From the NCBI GenBank assembly GCA_029261135.1, contig JAJDBX010000006.1:1-64000 (forward strand): DNA of 64,000 nucleotides. The letters run 5' to 3'. The DNA is from Nitrospirota bacterium (GTDB lineage Bacteria > Nitrospirota > Nitrospiria > SBBL01 > JAADHI01). Position 1 is the first letter of the stretch, and every line of letters begins with the position of its first letter. This document shows, piece after piece, positions 6,990 through 16,666 of this stretch. The translations under genes were made by a program, and so were the position numbers. The notes below the pieces were generated by a model. It was not told where the DNA came from. It saw only the letters and a program-made list of their open reading frames with translations, and did not search any database.

Positions 6990-7430
6990 ATGATGAAAGA
7001 AGAAGAACTTCTAAAAAGCCATATCTCAAAACATAACCTGAAAGTGACAAAAGAGCGGTCTTTGGTCTTACGGGTCTTTTTGGATTCGGAGCCGCATATC
7101 ACGGCGGAGGAACTTTATCGAAAGATGAAGAATGACGGATCCTCAATCGGTTTGGCGACGATCTATCGCACATTGAACCTTTTTTGTGAAAGCGGACTGG
7201 CCGAACAGCGTCAGTTTGGGGATGGTCAAGCCCGCTACGAATTGGTCTACAACGTGAAGCATCATGATCATCTCATCTGTAAACAATGCAGCCGCATTAT
7301 TGAGTTTGAAAATCAGGAAATTGAAGCGTTGCAAGAAAAGGTGGCCAAAAAAAACAATTTTAAGATTTTTAGCCACAAGCTTGAATTGTATGGCATTTGT
7401 GGTAATTGCTCCGAAAAAAATGATCAGTAA
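6990..7430 (+). CDS. fur: Ferric uptake regulator Fur
   Basis: 146 residues from the ATG at 6990 (MMKEEELL), preceded by the AG-rich site gaagagaaag. The longer ORF-track start at 6846 reads through non-conserved sequence including the putative Fur box. The N-terminal winged helix contains 'KVTKERSLVLRVF' and the recognition helix 'GLATIYRTLNLFCESGLAEQRQF'. The dimerisation half has 'HHDHLICKQCSRIIEF', with the HHDH metal site and a CxxC pair, and a second CxxC near the end ('GICGNC'), the structural zinc site. The protein should repress the flanking iron genes with Fe(II) as co-repressor. Its position between the two halves of the iron cluster supports Fur over Zur or PerR. Confidence 0.9.
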   Translation: MMKEEELLKSHISKHNLKVTKERSLVLRVFLDSEPHITAEELYRKMKNDGSSIGLATIYRTLNLFCESGLAEQRQFGDGQARYELVYNVKHHDHLICKQCSRIIEFENQEIEALQEKVAKKNNFKIFSHKLELYGICGNCSEKNDQ

Positions 7431-7459
7431 ACAACAACCCTAAGAAAGGATTTGATCCA

Positions 7460-8632
7460 GTGAAAATATTGTCAGAATACATGCAATTTATTCTTTCTAT
7501 GATTGATGCGAGTGGAAGAAACAAGTTGTATCTAGCTATGGCGATTGGTGTTTCAGTGACCGCTCTCAGTACAGGATCTACGGCACTGGCAAAAGACAGC
7601 GTCTTGTCTCTTCGAAATTCAAAGTTTGAAATTGGGGGAGAGCTGGAACTTGAGATTGTCGATTCTCAATCCAATAATGACGCTGAAAATAATCCCAATC
7701 CCAGAATGTCTCTTGATAAGATTGTGATTACCCCAAAAGTACAAGTTGCTCCAGATATTTTGTTTAAAGCAGATATCGAGTTTGGCCCTGATAAAGCAGT
7801 CAAATTGGACGAAGCCTGGGTGAAGTTCTCTGGTTTTCCAATGAATGCCTGGGTGACATTGGGACAAGAAGATCCTTTTATTCATGTGAGCCGAAAAACA
7901 GAATCCTATCCGATATTAGGACATGCATTCTGGCAGGATGAAGATTTGGGTGTTTTTATGGGTGGAGATGCAGGCCCACTTTATTGGCGCCTCTCTGCGA
8001 CCAATGGTCGACGTTTAAAAGACCGTCAAATTGGTGAGGATAGCACTTATAAAATCACGACCGATGATGACGATAATGGTGAGCCCAATGCCAATAAACA
8101 GATTGGTATTGGCTTAGGGGTGAATCATCGCTTCAAAGAAGGGCACAAGGTTGACATATTGCCTTTCTGGTATACTTCAGATTTGACGATGCTTGATATC
8201 ACTTATTTGAACGGCATTAGTGGGTACGGTGCCTTACCTACTAGCGCAAGCAATAACGATCAGACACGTTATGGTGTGAATTTGGATTACGTTTTAAGGC
8301 AATTTTCTTTTTTTGCACAATATATGATGGCTGAAGATGGTGTGATGGATCGTGATGGTTGGTACGTGCAACCGTCATACAAGCATAAACTCGGCATGAA
8401 CCGACTCCAGTCCGTTGAATTTTTACTGCGTTATGAACAATATAATGTAGATTTAACAAATGTAGCCACGGATTCCAGGACTTGGGATCGACAAACCACA
8501 ACCCTCGCGCTTGTCTCTGAAATCGTCAAAGGGCTTAAAGTCAAAACAGAGTACTACATCAACGATGAAGATACGGGCGGGGCAGAGGTGGATAACAATG
8601 AACTTCTCTTGCAGCTTGAAGTGAAGTTTTAA
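7460..8632 (+). CDS. Outer-membrane porin preceding the Fe(III) importer
   Basis: 390 residues from a GTG with AAGAAAGGA upstream. An extended N-terminal region (about 25 residues) precedes the hydrophobic signal (LYLAMAIGVSVTALSTGSTALA). The mature protein begins KDSVLSLRN and shows repeated amphipathic strands with aromatic girdles, ending ..LLLQLEVKF with a terminal phenylalanine. 'DEAWVKFSGFPMNAWVTLGQEDPF' resembles OprP/OprO-type porins. It is not closely similar to the porin at 2237. Only 6 bp separate it from the permease gene, so porin, permease and ATPase form one transcription unit, probably for an iron complex crossing both membranes. Confidence 0.75.
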   Translation: MKILSEYMQFILSMIDASGRNKLYLAMAIGVSVTALSTGSTALAKDSVLSLRNSKFEIGGELELEIVDSQSNNDAENNPNPRMSLDKIVITPKVQVAPDILFKADIEFGPDKAVKLDEAWVKFSGFPMNAWVTLGQEDPFIHVSRKTESYPILGHAFWQDEDLGVFMGGDAGPLYWRLSATNGRRLKDRQIGEDSTYKITTDDDDNGEPNANKQIGIGLGVNHRFKEGHKVDILPFWYTSDLTMLDITYLNGISGYGALPTSASNNDQTRYGVNLDYVLRQFSFFAQYMMAEDGVMDRDGWYVQPSYKHKLGMNRLQSVEFLLRYEQYNVDLTNVATDSRTWDRQTTTLALVSEIVKGLKVKTEYYINDEDTGGAEVDNNELLLQLEVKF

Positions 8633-8638
8633 TTCTCT

Positions 8639-10273
8639 GTGACACCACTTTCTTCTATAACAAAGGCAAGCCCTCATCGCTCTGTTGATCGGTGGGGCCT
8701 TGCTGTTTTTTTGATCGCTGCGATTGTTTGTATCCCGCTGGGTGTTGTCCTTTCCTCTTTGTTCACGGTTCATGATGAAGTTTGGACGCACCTCGTAGAA
8801 ACGACATTGTCCCATGTCCTCATCAATACATTTTTCTTGACCTTAGGCGTTGCCATAGGAACTAGCTTGATCGGTGTGGGGCTTGCCTGGTTGACCGCGG
8901 CGACTGATTTTCCAGGACGTCGATTTTTTGATTGGGCGCTGATGCTTCCGATGGCGATTCCATCCTATGTCACGGCATTTGTTGCCATCGGACTCCTCGA
9001 TTTTACCGGTTCCATTCAAACAATGCTTCGCGCAGCCTTTGGAAAGCATTTACCTTGGTTCCCTGAGATCCGATCGACTGGCGGGGTGATTTTGGTCATG
9101 ACCTTGACGCTCTACCCTTACGTGTATCTTTTGGCACGCAATGCTTTTTTAAGCCAAGGACGTCTCGCCTTGGAAGCGGCGCAATCCCTCGGTCACGGTC
9201 GATGGTCTGGTTTTTTTCGTGTGGCCCTTCCAATGGCGCGTCCCTGGATTGTCGGTGGGGTCATGCTGGCTTTAATGGAAACTTTGTCTGATTTTGGAGC
9301 AGTCTCTATTTTTAATTATGATACTTTTGCGACAGCGATCTATCAGGCATGGTTTGGATTTTTTTCAATCTCTGCGGCATCCCAATTGGCCTCATTGCTT
9401 GTTCTGCTTGTTTTTGTCCTTCTATTGATCGAACAAAGGGTGACTGCACGAGTACGTTATACAACGGATGTGCGTGGTGCTGACCATGGTATTCGCATTA
9501 AGCTGGGTTCAGTTCATCAAGGCCTTGCTTTGAGTTTTGCTTCACTTGTTTTTTCTATTGCTTTTTTGATCCCAGTTTTGCAGTTGCTCATTTGGAGCTA
9601 TGCGATAGTAAAAGAAGATCTGGATCTGCGATATCTGGGTTATTTGGGACATTCCCTGTCTCTGGCGGCTATGGCAGCCCTGTTGACTGTTTCAGCCGTT
9701 CTCGTCTTGGTTTACGCAAAGCGTTTGCACAATACTGCAGTGCTTCGATGGCTGGTTCGTTTTGCAACCTTGGGTTATGCGCTGCCGGGCTCTGTATTGG
9801 CTGTGGGTGTTTTTATTCCGCTTGCTTGGTTTGATAATCAGCTAATTACTCTTTTCAAAAGTCCTGTTATTTTGAAAGGAACCTTGCTGGCAATGCTCTT
9901 GGCTTACTTGGTGCGTTTCCTTACCGTGGCGCACAATCCGGCAGAAAGCGCGATAAAACGAATTTCGCAGCATATTGATGAATCGGCGAGAAACTTAGGC
10001 TGTAGCGGTGTCGATATGTTGCGGCGTGTGCATCTTCCGATGATGAAAGGGGGCGTTTTAACCGCATTCGTCTTAGTGTTTGTCGATGTCATGAAAGAGA
10101 TGCCGATTACACTCATGACGCGTCCTTTTGGATGGGATACGCTTGCCATTCGGATTTATGAAATGACCTCAGAAGGGGAGTGGGAACGCGCCGCCTTACC
10201 CGCCATCGCCATCGTCTTGGCAGGACTGCTTCCTATTTTTTTCCTCATGCGAGATCCTGAAAAGAAATTTTAA
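8639..10273 (+). CDS. fbpB: Fe(III) ABC transporter permease (FbpB/AfuB type)
   Basis: 544 residues from a GTG. Two fused permease halves with about 12 membrane helices. Each half has an EAA loop for contact with the ATPase: 'LEAAQSLGHGRWSGFFRVALP' and 'DESARNLGCSGVDMLRRVHLP'. 'METLSDFGAVSIFNYDTFATAIYQAWFG' is typical of the iron/thiamine permeases (FbpB, AfuB, SfuB). It lies between a porin and the ATPase FbpC. The periplasmic binding protein normally encoded upstream (FbpA) is absent from the cluster and from the rest of this window. Iron is favoured over thiamine because fur is adjacent. Confidence 0.86.
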   Translation: MTPLSSITKASPHRSVDRWGLAVFLIAAIVCIPLGVVLSSLFTVHDEVWTHLVETTLSHVLINTFFLTLGVAIGTSLIGVGLAWLTAATDFPGRRFFDWALMLPMAIPSYVTAFVAIGLLDFTGSIQTMLRAAFGKHLPWFPEIRSTGGVILVMTLTLYPYVYLLARNAFLSQGRLALEAAQSLGHGRWSGFFRVALPMARPWIVGGVMLALMETLSDFGAVSIFNYDTFATAIYQAWFGFFSISAASQLASLLVLLVFVLLLIEQRVTARVRYTTDVRGADHGIRIKLGSVHQGLALSFASLVFSIAFLIPVLQLLIWSYAIVKEDLDLRYLGYLGHSLSLAAMAALLTVSAVLVLVYAKRLHNTAVLRWLVRFATLGYALPGSVLAVGVFIPLAWFDNQLITLFKSPVILKGTLLAMLLAYLVRFLTVAHNPAESAIKRISQHIDESARNLGCSGVDMLRRVHLPMMKGGVLTAFVLVFVDVMKEMPITLMTRPFGWDTLAIRIYEMTSEGEWERAALPAIAIVLAGLLPIFFLMRDPEKKF

Positions 10274-10284
10274 GGTATATTGTG

Positions 10285-11343
10285 ATGATTATTGAACTCA
10301 TCCATGTGTCCAAATACTACCCTCAGAGCACCTCTCCTGCGGCCTTTGATATTTCCCTGAAGGTCAAAAAAGGAGAAATCCTCGCACTCTTGGGTCCCAG
10401 TGGCAGTGGCAAAACGACTGTACTTCGGCTCATCGCAGGGTTTGAATCCCCGGACGAAGGAACGATTCTTCTTAAAGAAAATGAAGTGAGTCAACCCGGT
10501 GTTTCTCTTCCCCCAGAGAGAAGAGGGGTCGGCATGGTTTTTCAAGACTATGCCTTGTTTCCTCATCTAACTGTAGAAAGGAATATCTCTTTTGGTTTGA
10601 TTCATATGTCTCATGACGATCGGAAGAAAAAAGTATCAGACATTCTCGCTTTGGTTGGTCTTTCCGACTATCGCAATCGTTATCCTCACGAGCTTTCAGG
10701 AGGACAACAACAGCGTGTCGCCTTAGGGAGGGCTTTGGCACCAGATCCGGCAGTTATTCTTTTGGATGAACCCTTCAGCTCTCTTGACCCGGATATGTGC
10801 GTGCGTATGCGTGAGGATGTGTCTTCGATTTTGAGAGAAACAGGAAGTACAGCCATCTTGGTCACACATGATCATGAGGAGGCCTTTAGCATGGCCGACA
10901 AAGTTGCGCTTCTCAACAATGGCCGTCTTGAGCAACACGGTACACCGGAAAATATTTATCACACTCCCTTAACCCCCTTTGCTGCTGATTTTGTCGGAAA
11001 GGCAGATTTTATTCCGGGTGTTGTTCAAGGTGATAAGCTGATGACCGAGATTGGCTGCTTAGAAAATAAGACTCAGTTCACAGAGGGAGATGAGGTGATG
11101 GTGATGATTCGCCCTGACGATATTGATCTGAGACCCGAGGAAGAAGGAGAAGCCATCATTCTTGATCGCCAATTCAGGGGATCGGAAAACCATTATCGTG
11201 TGCGGCTTTCATCAGGACAGATTGTGCATAGTAGCCAGCATTCTGTTGCAGTTTACCCGAATGGCTTGAAGGTAGATCTCCAGATACAAATGACGCATAT
11301 CGTTGCTTTTGATAAAAAGGAAATGGATGCCTACCTCGATTAA
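10285..11343 (+). CDS. fbpC: Fe(III) ABC transporter ATPase (FbpC type)
   Basis: 352 residues. Walker A 'GPSGSGKTT', Q-loop 'MVFQDYALFPHLTV', signature 'LSGGQQQRVALGRALA', Walker B 'VILLDEPFSSLD' and H-loop 'VTHDHEEA' are all present, followed by a C-terminal TOBE-like regulatory region (about residues 240-350). The ORF track begins at a GTG one codon earlier; the ATG is preferred. Together with the permease it forms the inner-membrane part of a ferric iron importer. It is the last gene of the iron region; the next gene is on the other strand. Confidence 0.88.
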   Translation: MIIELIHVSKYYPQSTSPAAFDISLKVKKGEILALLGPSGSGKTTVLRLIAGFESPDEGTILLKENEVSQPGVSLPPERRGVGMVFQDYALFPHLTVERNISFGLIHMSHDDRKKKVSDILALVGLSDYRNRYPHELSGGQQQRVALGRALAPDPAVILLDEPFSSLDPDMCVRMREDVSSILRETGSTAILVTHDHEEAFSMADKVALLNNGRLEQHGTPENIYHTPLTPFAADFVGKADFIPGVVQGDKLMTEIGCLENKTQFTEGDEVMVMIRPDDIDLRPEEEGEAIILDRQFRGSENHYRVRLSSGQIVHSSQHSVAVYPNGLKVDLQIQMTHIVAFDKKEMDAYLD

Positions 11344-11408
11344 GGCGCTAGCTCAATCGAGTTTCTTTCTCCGTTTTTATTGCGGAATCGTTGTAAAAAT
11401 TACAGGCT

Positions 11409-11636
11409 TTACGCACACATTTTTTTCATCATGCGCCGTTTTTTGAGGATCGGTGTAATCACTTGGGAGCCAACAGCCTTTTTATTCTTTTTTGAGGTCT
11501 TGCTGCGAATTTTAATCCCAATGCCTGCCTGGAAGCTGATATTCCCGCAATTGATACACCGTTCAACGGAAATGGATCGTCCATTCTCTTCGACGTCATC
11601 TACAATGCAGAGTCCTCTACAACGTTGGCATTTCAT
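11409..11636 (-). CDS. Small zinc-ribbon protein
   Basis: 75 residues with two CxxC pairs, 'MKCQRCRGLCIVDD' and 'VERCINCGNISF', forming a zinc ribbon, and a lysine/arginine-rich C-terminal half that could bind nucleic acid. The start is backed by a strong AAGGAGGAG site read on the minus strand. It lies alone between the iron operon and the thiolase promoter. Such proteins are common in Nitrospirota-like and deltaproteobacterial genomes, but no function is established. Confidence 0.75.
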   Translation of the reverse strand: MKCQRCRGLCIVDDVEENGRSISVERCINCGNISFQAGIGIKIRSKTSKKNKKAVGSQVITPILKKRRMMKKMCA

Positions 11637-11808
11637 TTTCTCCTCCTTAAACTCTAGTTCCCTCCTACTGCGTAGATATATCGAAAATACAGATATTCAA
11701 GATGTATGAGCAGATTTATCTGATTCTGTTAGGCAAATCTTACCTTTCTTTTTTAGTCGTATTTTTGAAATTGACACTCAGCCCTTTCCCTTTAAAATCA
11801 TAGCGATA

Positions 11809-11817
11809 TGTTATAAT
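11809..11817 (+). promoter_or_regulatory. Extended -10 promoter of the acyl-CoA gene cluster
   Basis: TGTTATAAT is a perfect extended -10 element (TGnTATAAT) located 37 bp before the thiolase ATG, with no good -35 box at the matching distance. Transcription would start near 11824. Confidence 0.55.
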
Positions 11818-11853
11818 GTAAAGGTGTAAATACCTCCTTTGGGTTTAGAAAAT

Positions 11854-13038
11854 ATGCATAAAGTCGTGATCGCAAGTGCTGTTCGTACTCCGATTGCCCG
11901 ATTTCAGGGTGGACTTGTTTCTCAATCAGCAACGCAGTTGGGTAGCGCCGTGATTCTTGAAGCCGTCTCACGTGCAGGAATTTTACCTGAGAAGATTGAT
12001 GAAGTGTTTATGGGAAATGTTTTATCCGCAGGCTTGGGCCAAGCACCGGCGCGTCAAGCTGCCATTGGCGGCGGTTTGCCCAATCGAGTGCCTTGCACGA
12101 CGATTAATAAAGTCTGCGGTTCGGGTTTGAAAGCCGTGATGATGGGGGCGCAGGCTATTGCTCTAGGCGATGCAGAAATTGTTGTAGCAGGAGGCATGGA
12201 GAGCATGAGTCACGCGCCCTACTTGCTTGATCGTGCGAGAGATGGCTATCGCCTGGGTCATGGAAAATTGATCGATAGTTTGATTCATGACGGTCTTTGG
12301 GATGTTTATAATAATTTTCACATGGGGACTGCAGCTGAACAGTGTGCACAAAAATATCAATTGTCACGGGAGGCTATGGACGATTTTGCCCTCGAGAGTT
12401 ACAATCGGGCGCAGACGGCTCAAAAACAGGGTGAGTTCAAGCGAGAAATCATCCCCATCTCCGTGAAGAATCGTAAAGGAGAAAAAGTCCTTGTTGACGA
12501 CGAAGAACCGGGCCATGTTGATTTTGATCGCTTCCGTCAATTGAAGCCCGCATTTGCATCGGATGGCCGAATCACTGCGGGCAGTGCTTCTCCTTTAAGT
12601 GACGGCGCTTCAGCCTTGGTGTTGATGTCTGAAGAGGCTGCGGAAAAATGGCACAGCCCACAGCTAGCCTCCATCGCTGGATATACCTCCACTGCAACTG
12701 AACCCGCTCTATTTACGACTGCCCCTGTCGAGGCGATTTCTGCATTGCTCAAAAAACAGGCCCTTTCACTTTCCGACATTGATTTATTTGAAATCAATGA
12801 GGCGTTTGCGGCATCGTCTATCTCTGTGATGAAGGAATTGGAGCTTACTTCAGAAAAGATTAATGTCCGTGGTGGCGCGATTGCTTTGGGGCACCCGATA
12901 GGAGCCAGTGGAAGCCGTATCTTGACAACACTGGTACATCTCTTAGAAGATCAGCATTTAAGTCGGGGGATTGCCTCGCTTTGTATCGGTGGCGGTGAAG
13001 CTGTTGCGCTCTTGGTGGAGCGGAATGATAAAAATTAG
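11854..13038 (+). CDS. Acetyl-CoA C-acetyltransferase (thiolase)
   Basis: About 394 residues from the ATG at 11854 (MHKVVIASAVRTP); the ORF track uses an upstream TTG. All thiolase catalytic elements are present: nucleophile Cys in 'NKVCGSGLKAV', the 'NEAFAASS' loop, His in 'GGAIALGHPIGASG' and the second Cys in 'LCIGGGEAVAL'. The enzyme interconverts two acetyl-CoA and acetoacetyl-CoA. It opens a head-to-tail cluster with 3-hydroxyacyl-CoA dehydrogenase, acyl-CoA dehydrogenase and an acyl-CoA mutase, so it may serve C4/branched acyl-CoA interconversion or degradation. Confidence 0.9.
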   Translation: MHKVVIASAVRTPIARFQGGLVSQSATQLGSAVILEAVSRAGILPEKIDEVFMGNVLSAGLGQAPARQAAIGGGLPNRVPCTTINKVCGSGLKAVMMGAQAIALGDAEIVVAGGMESMSHAPYLLDRARDGYRLGHGKLIDSLIHDGLWDVYNNFHMGTAAEQCAQKYQLSREAMDDFALESYNRAQTAQKQGEFKREIIPISVKNRKGEKVLVDDEEPGHVDFDRFRQLKPAFASDGRITAGSASPLSDGASALVLMSEEAAEKWHSPQLASIAGYTSTATEPALFTTAPVEAISALLKKQALSLSDIDLFEINEAFAASSISVMKELELTSEKINVRGGAIALGHPIGASGSRILTTLVHLLEDQHLSRGIASLCIGGGEAVALLVERNDKN

Positions 13039-13046
13039 GAGATCGA

Positions 13047-13898
13047 ATGGATTTTAGTTTAGTGGGTGTTGTCGGCGCAGGGCAAATGGGACGTGGGATT
13101 GCACAAGTCGTCGCAACAGCGGGTTTTCGTGTGGTCCTGTATGATTTCGATGGCCATGTGCTTGAGGATGCGCAAGAGCTGATTACAGAAGGATTGAACA
13201 AGGCGATTAAAAAAGAAATATTAACGGAATGGGTGCGTGAAAAGACCCTTAAAAATATCAAATCGACGCCAAAATTTGAAGATTTAGGCCCTTGCGATCT
13301 CATTATTGAGGCTGTTCCGGAAAAGGAAGAAATGAAGCTAGAGGTTTTTGAAGGGCTGGACGAACTGTGTGGGAAAGACACGATTTTTGCAACGAATACC
13401 TCTTCGTTACCCGTGACACGGCTGGCCTCCAGTACAGATCGCCCCGAGCAGTTTATCGGTATTCACTTCATGAATCCTGTCCCGCTCATGCCTTTGGTTG
13501 AGCTCATGCGGGGTTGGCGAACCTCGGATGAAACCTTTGAGCGTGTTCAGAAATTTATTAAAAAATTAGGGAAGACGGCCATCGTTTCCAAAGACTACCC
13601 TGGTTTTATTGTGAATCGCATCTTGATGCCCATGATCAACGAGGCCGTATTTGTTTTAACCGAAGGCGTTGGATCTGCGGAAAACATTGATCTCGCAATG
13701 ACGCTCGGTGCTGGACATCCGATGGGGCCGCTTGCCCTGGCGGACATGATTGGGCTCGATGTCTGTCTAGATGTGATGGAGATTCTTTACAGTGAATTTG
13801 GCGACAGCAAATATCGTCCTGCGCCCTTACTTCGAAAATATGTTGAAGCGGATATGCTGGGACGAAAAACTGGCAAAGGATTTTTTGAATACGAATAA
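13047..13898 (+). CDS. 3-hydroxybutyryl-CoA dehydrogenase
   Basis: 283 residues, the standard length for the single-function enzyme. An N-terminal Rossmann fold with 'VVGAGQMGRGIAQVVATAGF' binds NAD(P). 'IHFMNPVPLMPLVELMRG' supplies the catalytic His and downstream Asn environment, and 'PGFIVNRILMPMINEA' begins the helical C-terminal domain. It oxidises or reduces (S)-3-hydroxybutyryl-CoA/acetoacetyl-CoA and thus follows the thiolase step. It lies 8 bp after the thiolase stop with a GGAGA site. No crotonase (enoyl-CoA hydratase) gene is in the cluster, so that step must be encoded elsewhere. Confidence 0.9.
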   Translation: MDFSLVGVVGAGQMGRGIAQVVATAGFRVVLYDFDGHVLEDAQELITEGLNKAIKKEILTEWVREKTLKNIKSTPKFEDLGPCDLIIEAVPEKEEMKLEVFEGLDELCGKDTIFATNTSSLPVTRLASSTDRPEQFIGIHFMNPVPLMPLVELMRGWRTSDETFERVQKFIKKLGKTAIVSKDYPGFIVNRILMPMINEAVFVLTEGVGSAENIDLAMTLGAGHPMGPLALADMIGLDVCLDVMEILYSEFGDSKYRPAPLLRKYVEADMLGRKTGKGFFEYE

Positions 13899-13921
13899 GT
13901 CGTCTGTCTCAGGTTAGAAAA

Positions 13922-15064
13922 ATGGATTTTAAATTCTCCGAAGAACAAGACATGGTGGTTCAAATGGTTCGGTCGTTCACCGAAAAAGAGGTGAATCCGG
14001 TGGCCTCAAAAATGGATCATGCCTGTGAGTTTCCCGTCGCCCTTGTCAAAAAACTGGGTGAAATGGGTTTGATGGGGGCTTTCATCCCGATGGAAGAGGG
14101 CGGTTCTGGGATGGACATGGTGACTTATGTGCTGGCGATGGAAGAAATTTCAAAAGCCTGGGCGTCTTTAGGCGTCATCATGACGGTGAACAATTCGCTG
14201 GTCTGTGACCCCATCCATCGTCATGGGAATACCGCACAAAAGGAAAAATATCTCAAACCGCTGGCACAAGGGAAGCAATTGGGTTGTTATGCTTTAACTG
14301 AACCCGAAGCCGGTTCTGATCCGGGTGCCATGACGACCCGCGCAAGCTTAGAGGGCGATGACTATGTTTTAAATGGTACGAAGCGTTTTATCACGAATGG
14401 GAGTCATGCCGATATTGCCATTGTGTATGCTGTGACAGATCCAAGCCTGGGGAAAAAAGGGATTTCTGCCTTTATCCTTGAAACAGCGACGCCGGGTTTT
14501 GTTGTCGAAAAGGTGGAAGAAAAATTGGGCTTGCATGGTTCTGATACGGCGGAATTGGTTTTTCAAGATTGCCGTGTGCCCAAAGAAAATCTACTTGGTG
14601 AGCTGAACAAAGGATTTAAAATCGCGCTCGCCACACTTGATGGCGGTCGTATCGGCATCGCCTCTCAGTCCCTCGGCATTGCGCAAGCTTGTCTTGAAGC
14701 CTCCATCAATTATGCCAAAGCGCGACAGCAGTTTGGCCAGGCGATTTCCAATTTTCAGGCCATTCAATGGATGCTGGCAGATATGAAAACAGAGCTGGAT
14801 GCCGCGCGGCTCCTCACTTTTCGGGCGGCATCTCTGCGGGATGAGGGAGAGCCCGCTTCCATCGCGGCCTCTCAGGCGAAGCTTTATGCCTCTGAAATGG
14901 CCAATCGCACAGCCTACAAGGCGATTCAAATCTTCGGGGGTTACGGCTACATGAAGGAATTTCCCGTCGAACGCTATTATCGTGATGCGCGTGTGACCAC
15001 CCTTTACGAAGGGACCTCTGAAATCCAGCGCTTGGTTATTGCAAGAGATTTACTTAAATCCTAG
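13922..15064 (+). CDS. Acyl-CoA dehydrogenase (short-chain/butyryl-CoA type)
   Basis: 380 residues, full length. 'CYALTEPEAGSDPGAMTT' and 'FITNGSHADI' are the FAD-binding loop, and 'YEGTSEIQRLVIARDLL' at the C-terminus carries the catalytic-base Glu position of short/medium-chain members. 'QIFGGYGYMKEFPVERYYRDARV' is the family signature. It belongs to the bcd/acdA group and desaturates short acyl-CoAs such as butyryl- or isobutyryl-CoA, with electrons passing to an electron-transfer flavoprotein that is not encoded here. It sits between the dehydrogenase and mutase genes with short spacers. Confidence 0.9.
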   Translation: MDFKFSEEQDMVVQMVRSFTEKEVNPVASKMDHACEFPVALVKKLGEMGLMGAFIPMEEGGSGMDMVTYVLAMEEISKAWASLGVIMTVNNSLVCDPIHRHGNTAQKEKYLKPLAQGKQLGCYALTEPEAGSDPGAMTTRASLEGDDYVLNGTKRFITNGSHADIAIVYAVTDPSLGKKGISAFILETATPGFVVEKVEEKLGLHGSDTAELVFQDCRVPKENLLGELNKGFKIALATLDGGRIGIASQSLGIAQACLEASINYAKARQQFGQAISNFQAIQWMLADMKTELDAARLLTFRAASLRDEGEPASIAASQAKLYASEMANRTAYKAIQIFGGYGYMKEFPVERYYRDARVTTLYEGTSEIQRLVIARDLLKS

Positions 15065-15076
15065 AGAGTCCTTATT

Positions 15077-16666
15077 ATGGGAAAAAAGCGATCAGGATCC
15101 AAAAATAGTTTTACCAATCTCTCCGGGACTGAGATCGATCTCCTTTATTCCGAACCCTCAAAACGCTTGCTCGGCAAGCCCGGAAAATATCCCTATACTC
15201 GTGGGGTTTATCCCTCAATGTATCGGGGCCAACTTTGGACGATGCGGCAATTTTCCGGTTTTGGTTCTGCGAAGGACACCAACACACGCTTTCATTACCT
15301 GCTGAAAAACGGGCAAACAGGTCTCTCCGTCGCCTTCGATATGCCCACCCTCATGGGCTATGATTCTGATGACCCTAAATCTTTAGGAGAGGTCGGAAAA
15401 TGCGGCGTGGCCATCGACTCCGTTGAAGATATGGCAGGGCTTTTCGACAAGATTCCGCTTGATCAAGTCAGTACCTCGATGACCATCAACGGGCCGGCGA
15501 TTGTCTTATTCGCGATGTACTTGTCTGTGGCCGAACGACAGGGGATCCAGTTCAAGGCCCTGAGAGGCACGCTACAAAATGATATTTTAAAAGAGTACAT
15601 CGCGCAAAAAGAATGGATTGTTCCTCCGGCGCCGTCTCTTTCGCTCATTAATGACACGGTTCGTTTCTGTGTTGAAGAAGCACCGCTTTTCCACCCCATC
15701 AGCATTAGCGGCTACCATATTCGGGAAGCGGGATCGACGGCCATTCAAGAATTGGCCTTTACGCTCTACGATGGTCTGACTTATGTCGAAAATGCGATCC
15801 AGTCTGGATTAAATGTGGATGATTTTGCGCCGCGACTTTCCTTTTTCTTTAACGCACACAACGATTTTTTTGAAGAGATTGCAAAGTATCGCGCGGCCCG
15901 GCGCATTTGGGCAACGGAGATGAAAAAACGCTTTCATCCTAAAAATCCAAAGTCCCTGCTCATGCGCTTTCACACACAAACAGCAGGATGTTCTCTCACC
16001 GCGCAACAGCCCTACAACAATATTACCCGCGTCACACTTCAGGCTTTGGCAGCCGTATTGGGTGGCACACAGTCCCTGCATACTAATTCGATGGATGAAA
16101 CCTTGGCTCTACCTTCGGAGGACGCCGTCTCGATCGCCTTGCGTACGCAGCAGGTGATTGCGCATGAGAGTGGGGTGACCAATACCGTTGATCCGCTCGG
16201 CGGTTCCTATTATGTCGAGTCGATGACGGATTTGATGGAAGCCGGGGTAAAGAAATATTTTAAGCGTTTGGATACGATGGGCGGCATGGTCTCTGCCATT
16301 GAAAAAAGCTTCCCGCAATCCGAAATTCACCGTGCTGCCGTGTGCTATCAACAGGAAATTGATCGGAAAGAGCGGATTATTGTCGGGGTGAATGATTATA
16401 TTGAAAAAGAAGACAAAGCACTTGAGACCCTCAAAGTCTCCGAATCCGTCGAACGAAGTCAGATCCGTCGTCTCAAAAAATTCAAAAAGAATCGGGATGC
16501 AAAAAAACTAAAACGTGCCTTGGCTCGCTTAAGCAAGGGCGCAAAAGCACAAGCCTACCTCATGCCCTTGGTGCTTGAAGCCGTTCGGGCCAATGCCACG
16601 GTCGGTGAAATCACAGCTATTTTCAAAAACGTCTTTGGCACTTACCAAGAAAAAACCGTCTTTTAA
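15077..16666 (+). CDS. Acyl-CoA mutase large subunit (methylmalonyl-CoA mutase family)
   Basis: 529 residues, the length of a stand-alone catalytic (TIM-barrel) subunit such as McmA1/IcmA. '[19 protein letters not shown]' and '[21 protein letters not shown]' form the substrate site. The Tyr in 'MGYDSDD' is the residue kept in methylmalonyl-CoA mutases and changed in isobutyryl-CoA mutases, which favours methylmalonyl-CoA as substrate. '[10 protein letters not shown]' and '[30 protein letters not shown]' are conserved. The B12-binding small subunit and the MeaB-like G-protein chaperone are not in this window, so they must be encoded elsewhere. It closes the acyl-CoA cluster. Confidence 0.85.
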   Translation: MGKKRSGSKNSFTNLSGTEIDLLYSEPSKRLLGKPGKYPYTRGVYPSMYRGQLWTMRQFSGFGSAKDTNTRFHYLLKNGQTGLSVAFDMPTLMGYDSDDPKSLGEVGKCGVAIDSVEDMAGLFDKIPLDQVSTSMTINGPAIVLFAMYLSVAERQGIQFKALRGTLQNDILKEYIAQKEWIVPPAPSLSLINDTVRFCVEEAPLFHPISISGYHIREAGSTAIQELAFTLYDGLTYVENAIQSGLNVDDFAPRLSFFFNAHNDFFEEIAKYRAARRIWATEMKKRFHPKNPKSLLMRFHTQTAGCSLTAQQPYNNITRVTLQALAAVLGGTQSLHTNSMDETLALPSEDAVSIALRTQQVIAHESGVTNTVDPLGGSYYVESMTDLMEAGVKKYFKRLDTMGGMVSAIEKSFPQSEIHRAAVCYQQEIDRKERIIVGVNDYIEKEDKALETLKVSESVERSQIRRLKKFKKNRDAKKLKRALARLSKGAKAQAYLMPLVLEAVRANATVGEITAIFKNVFGTYQEKTVF

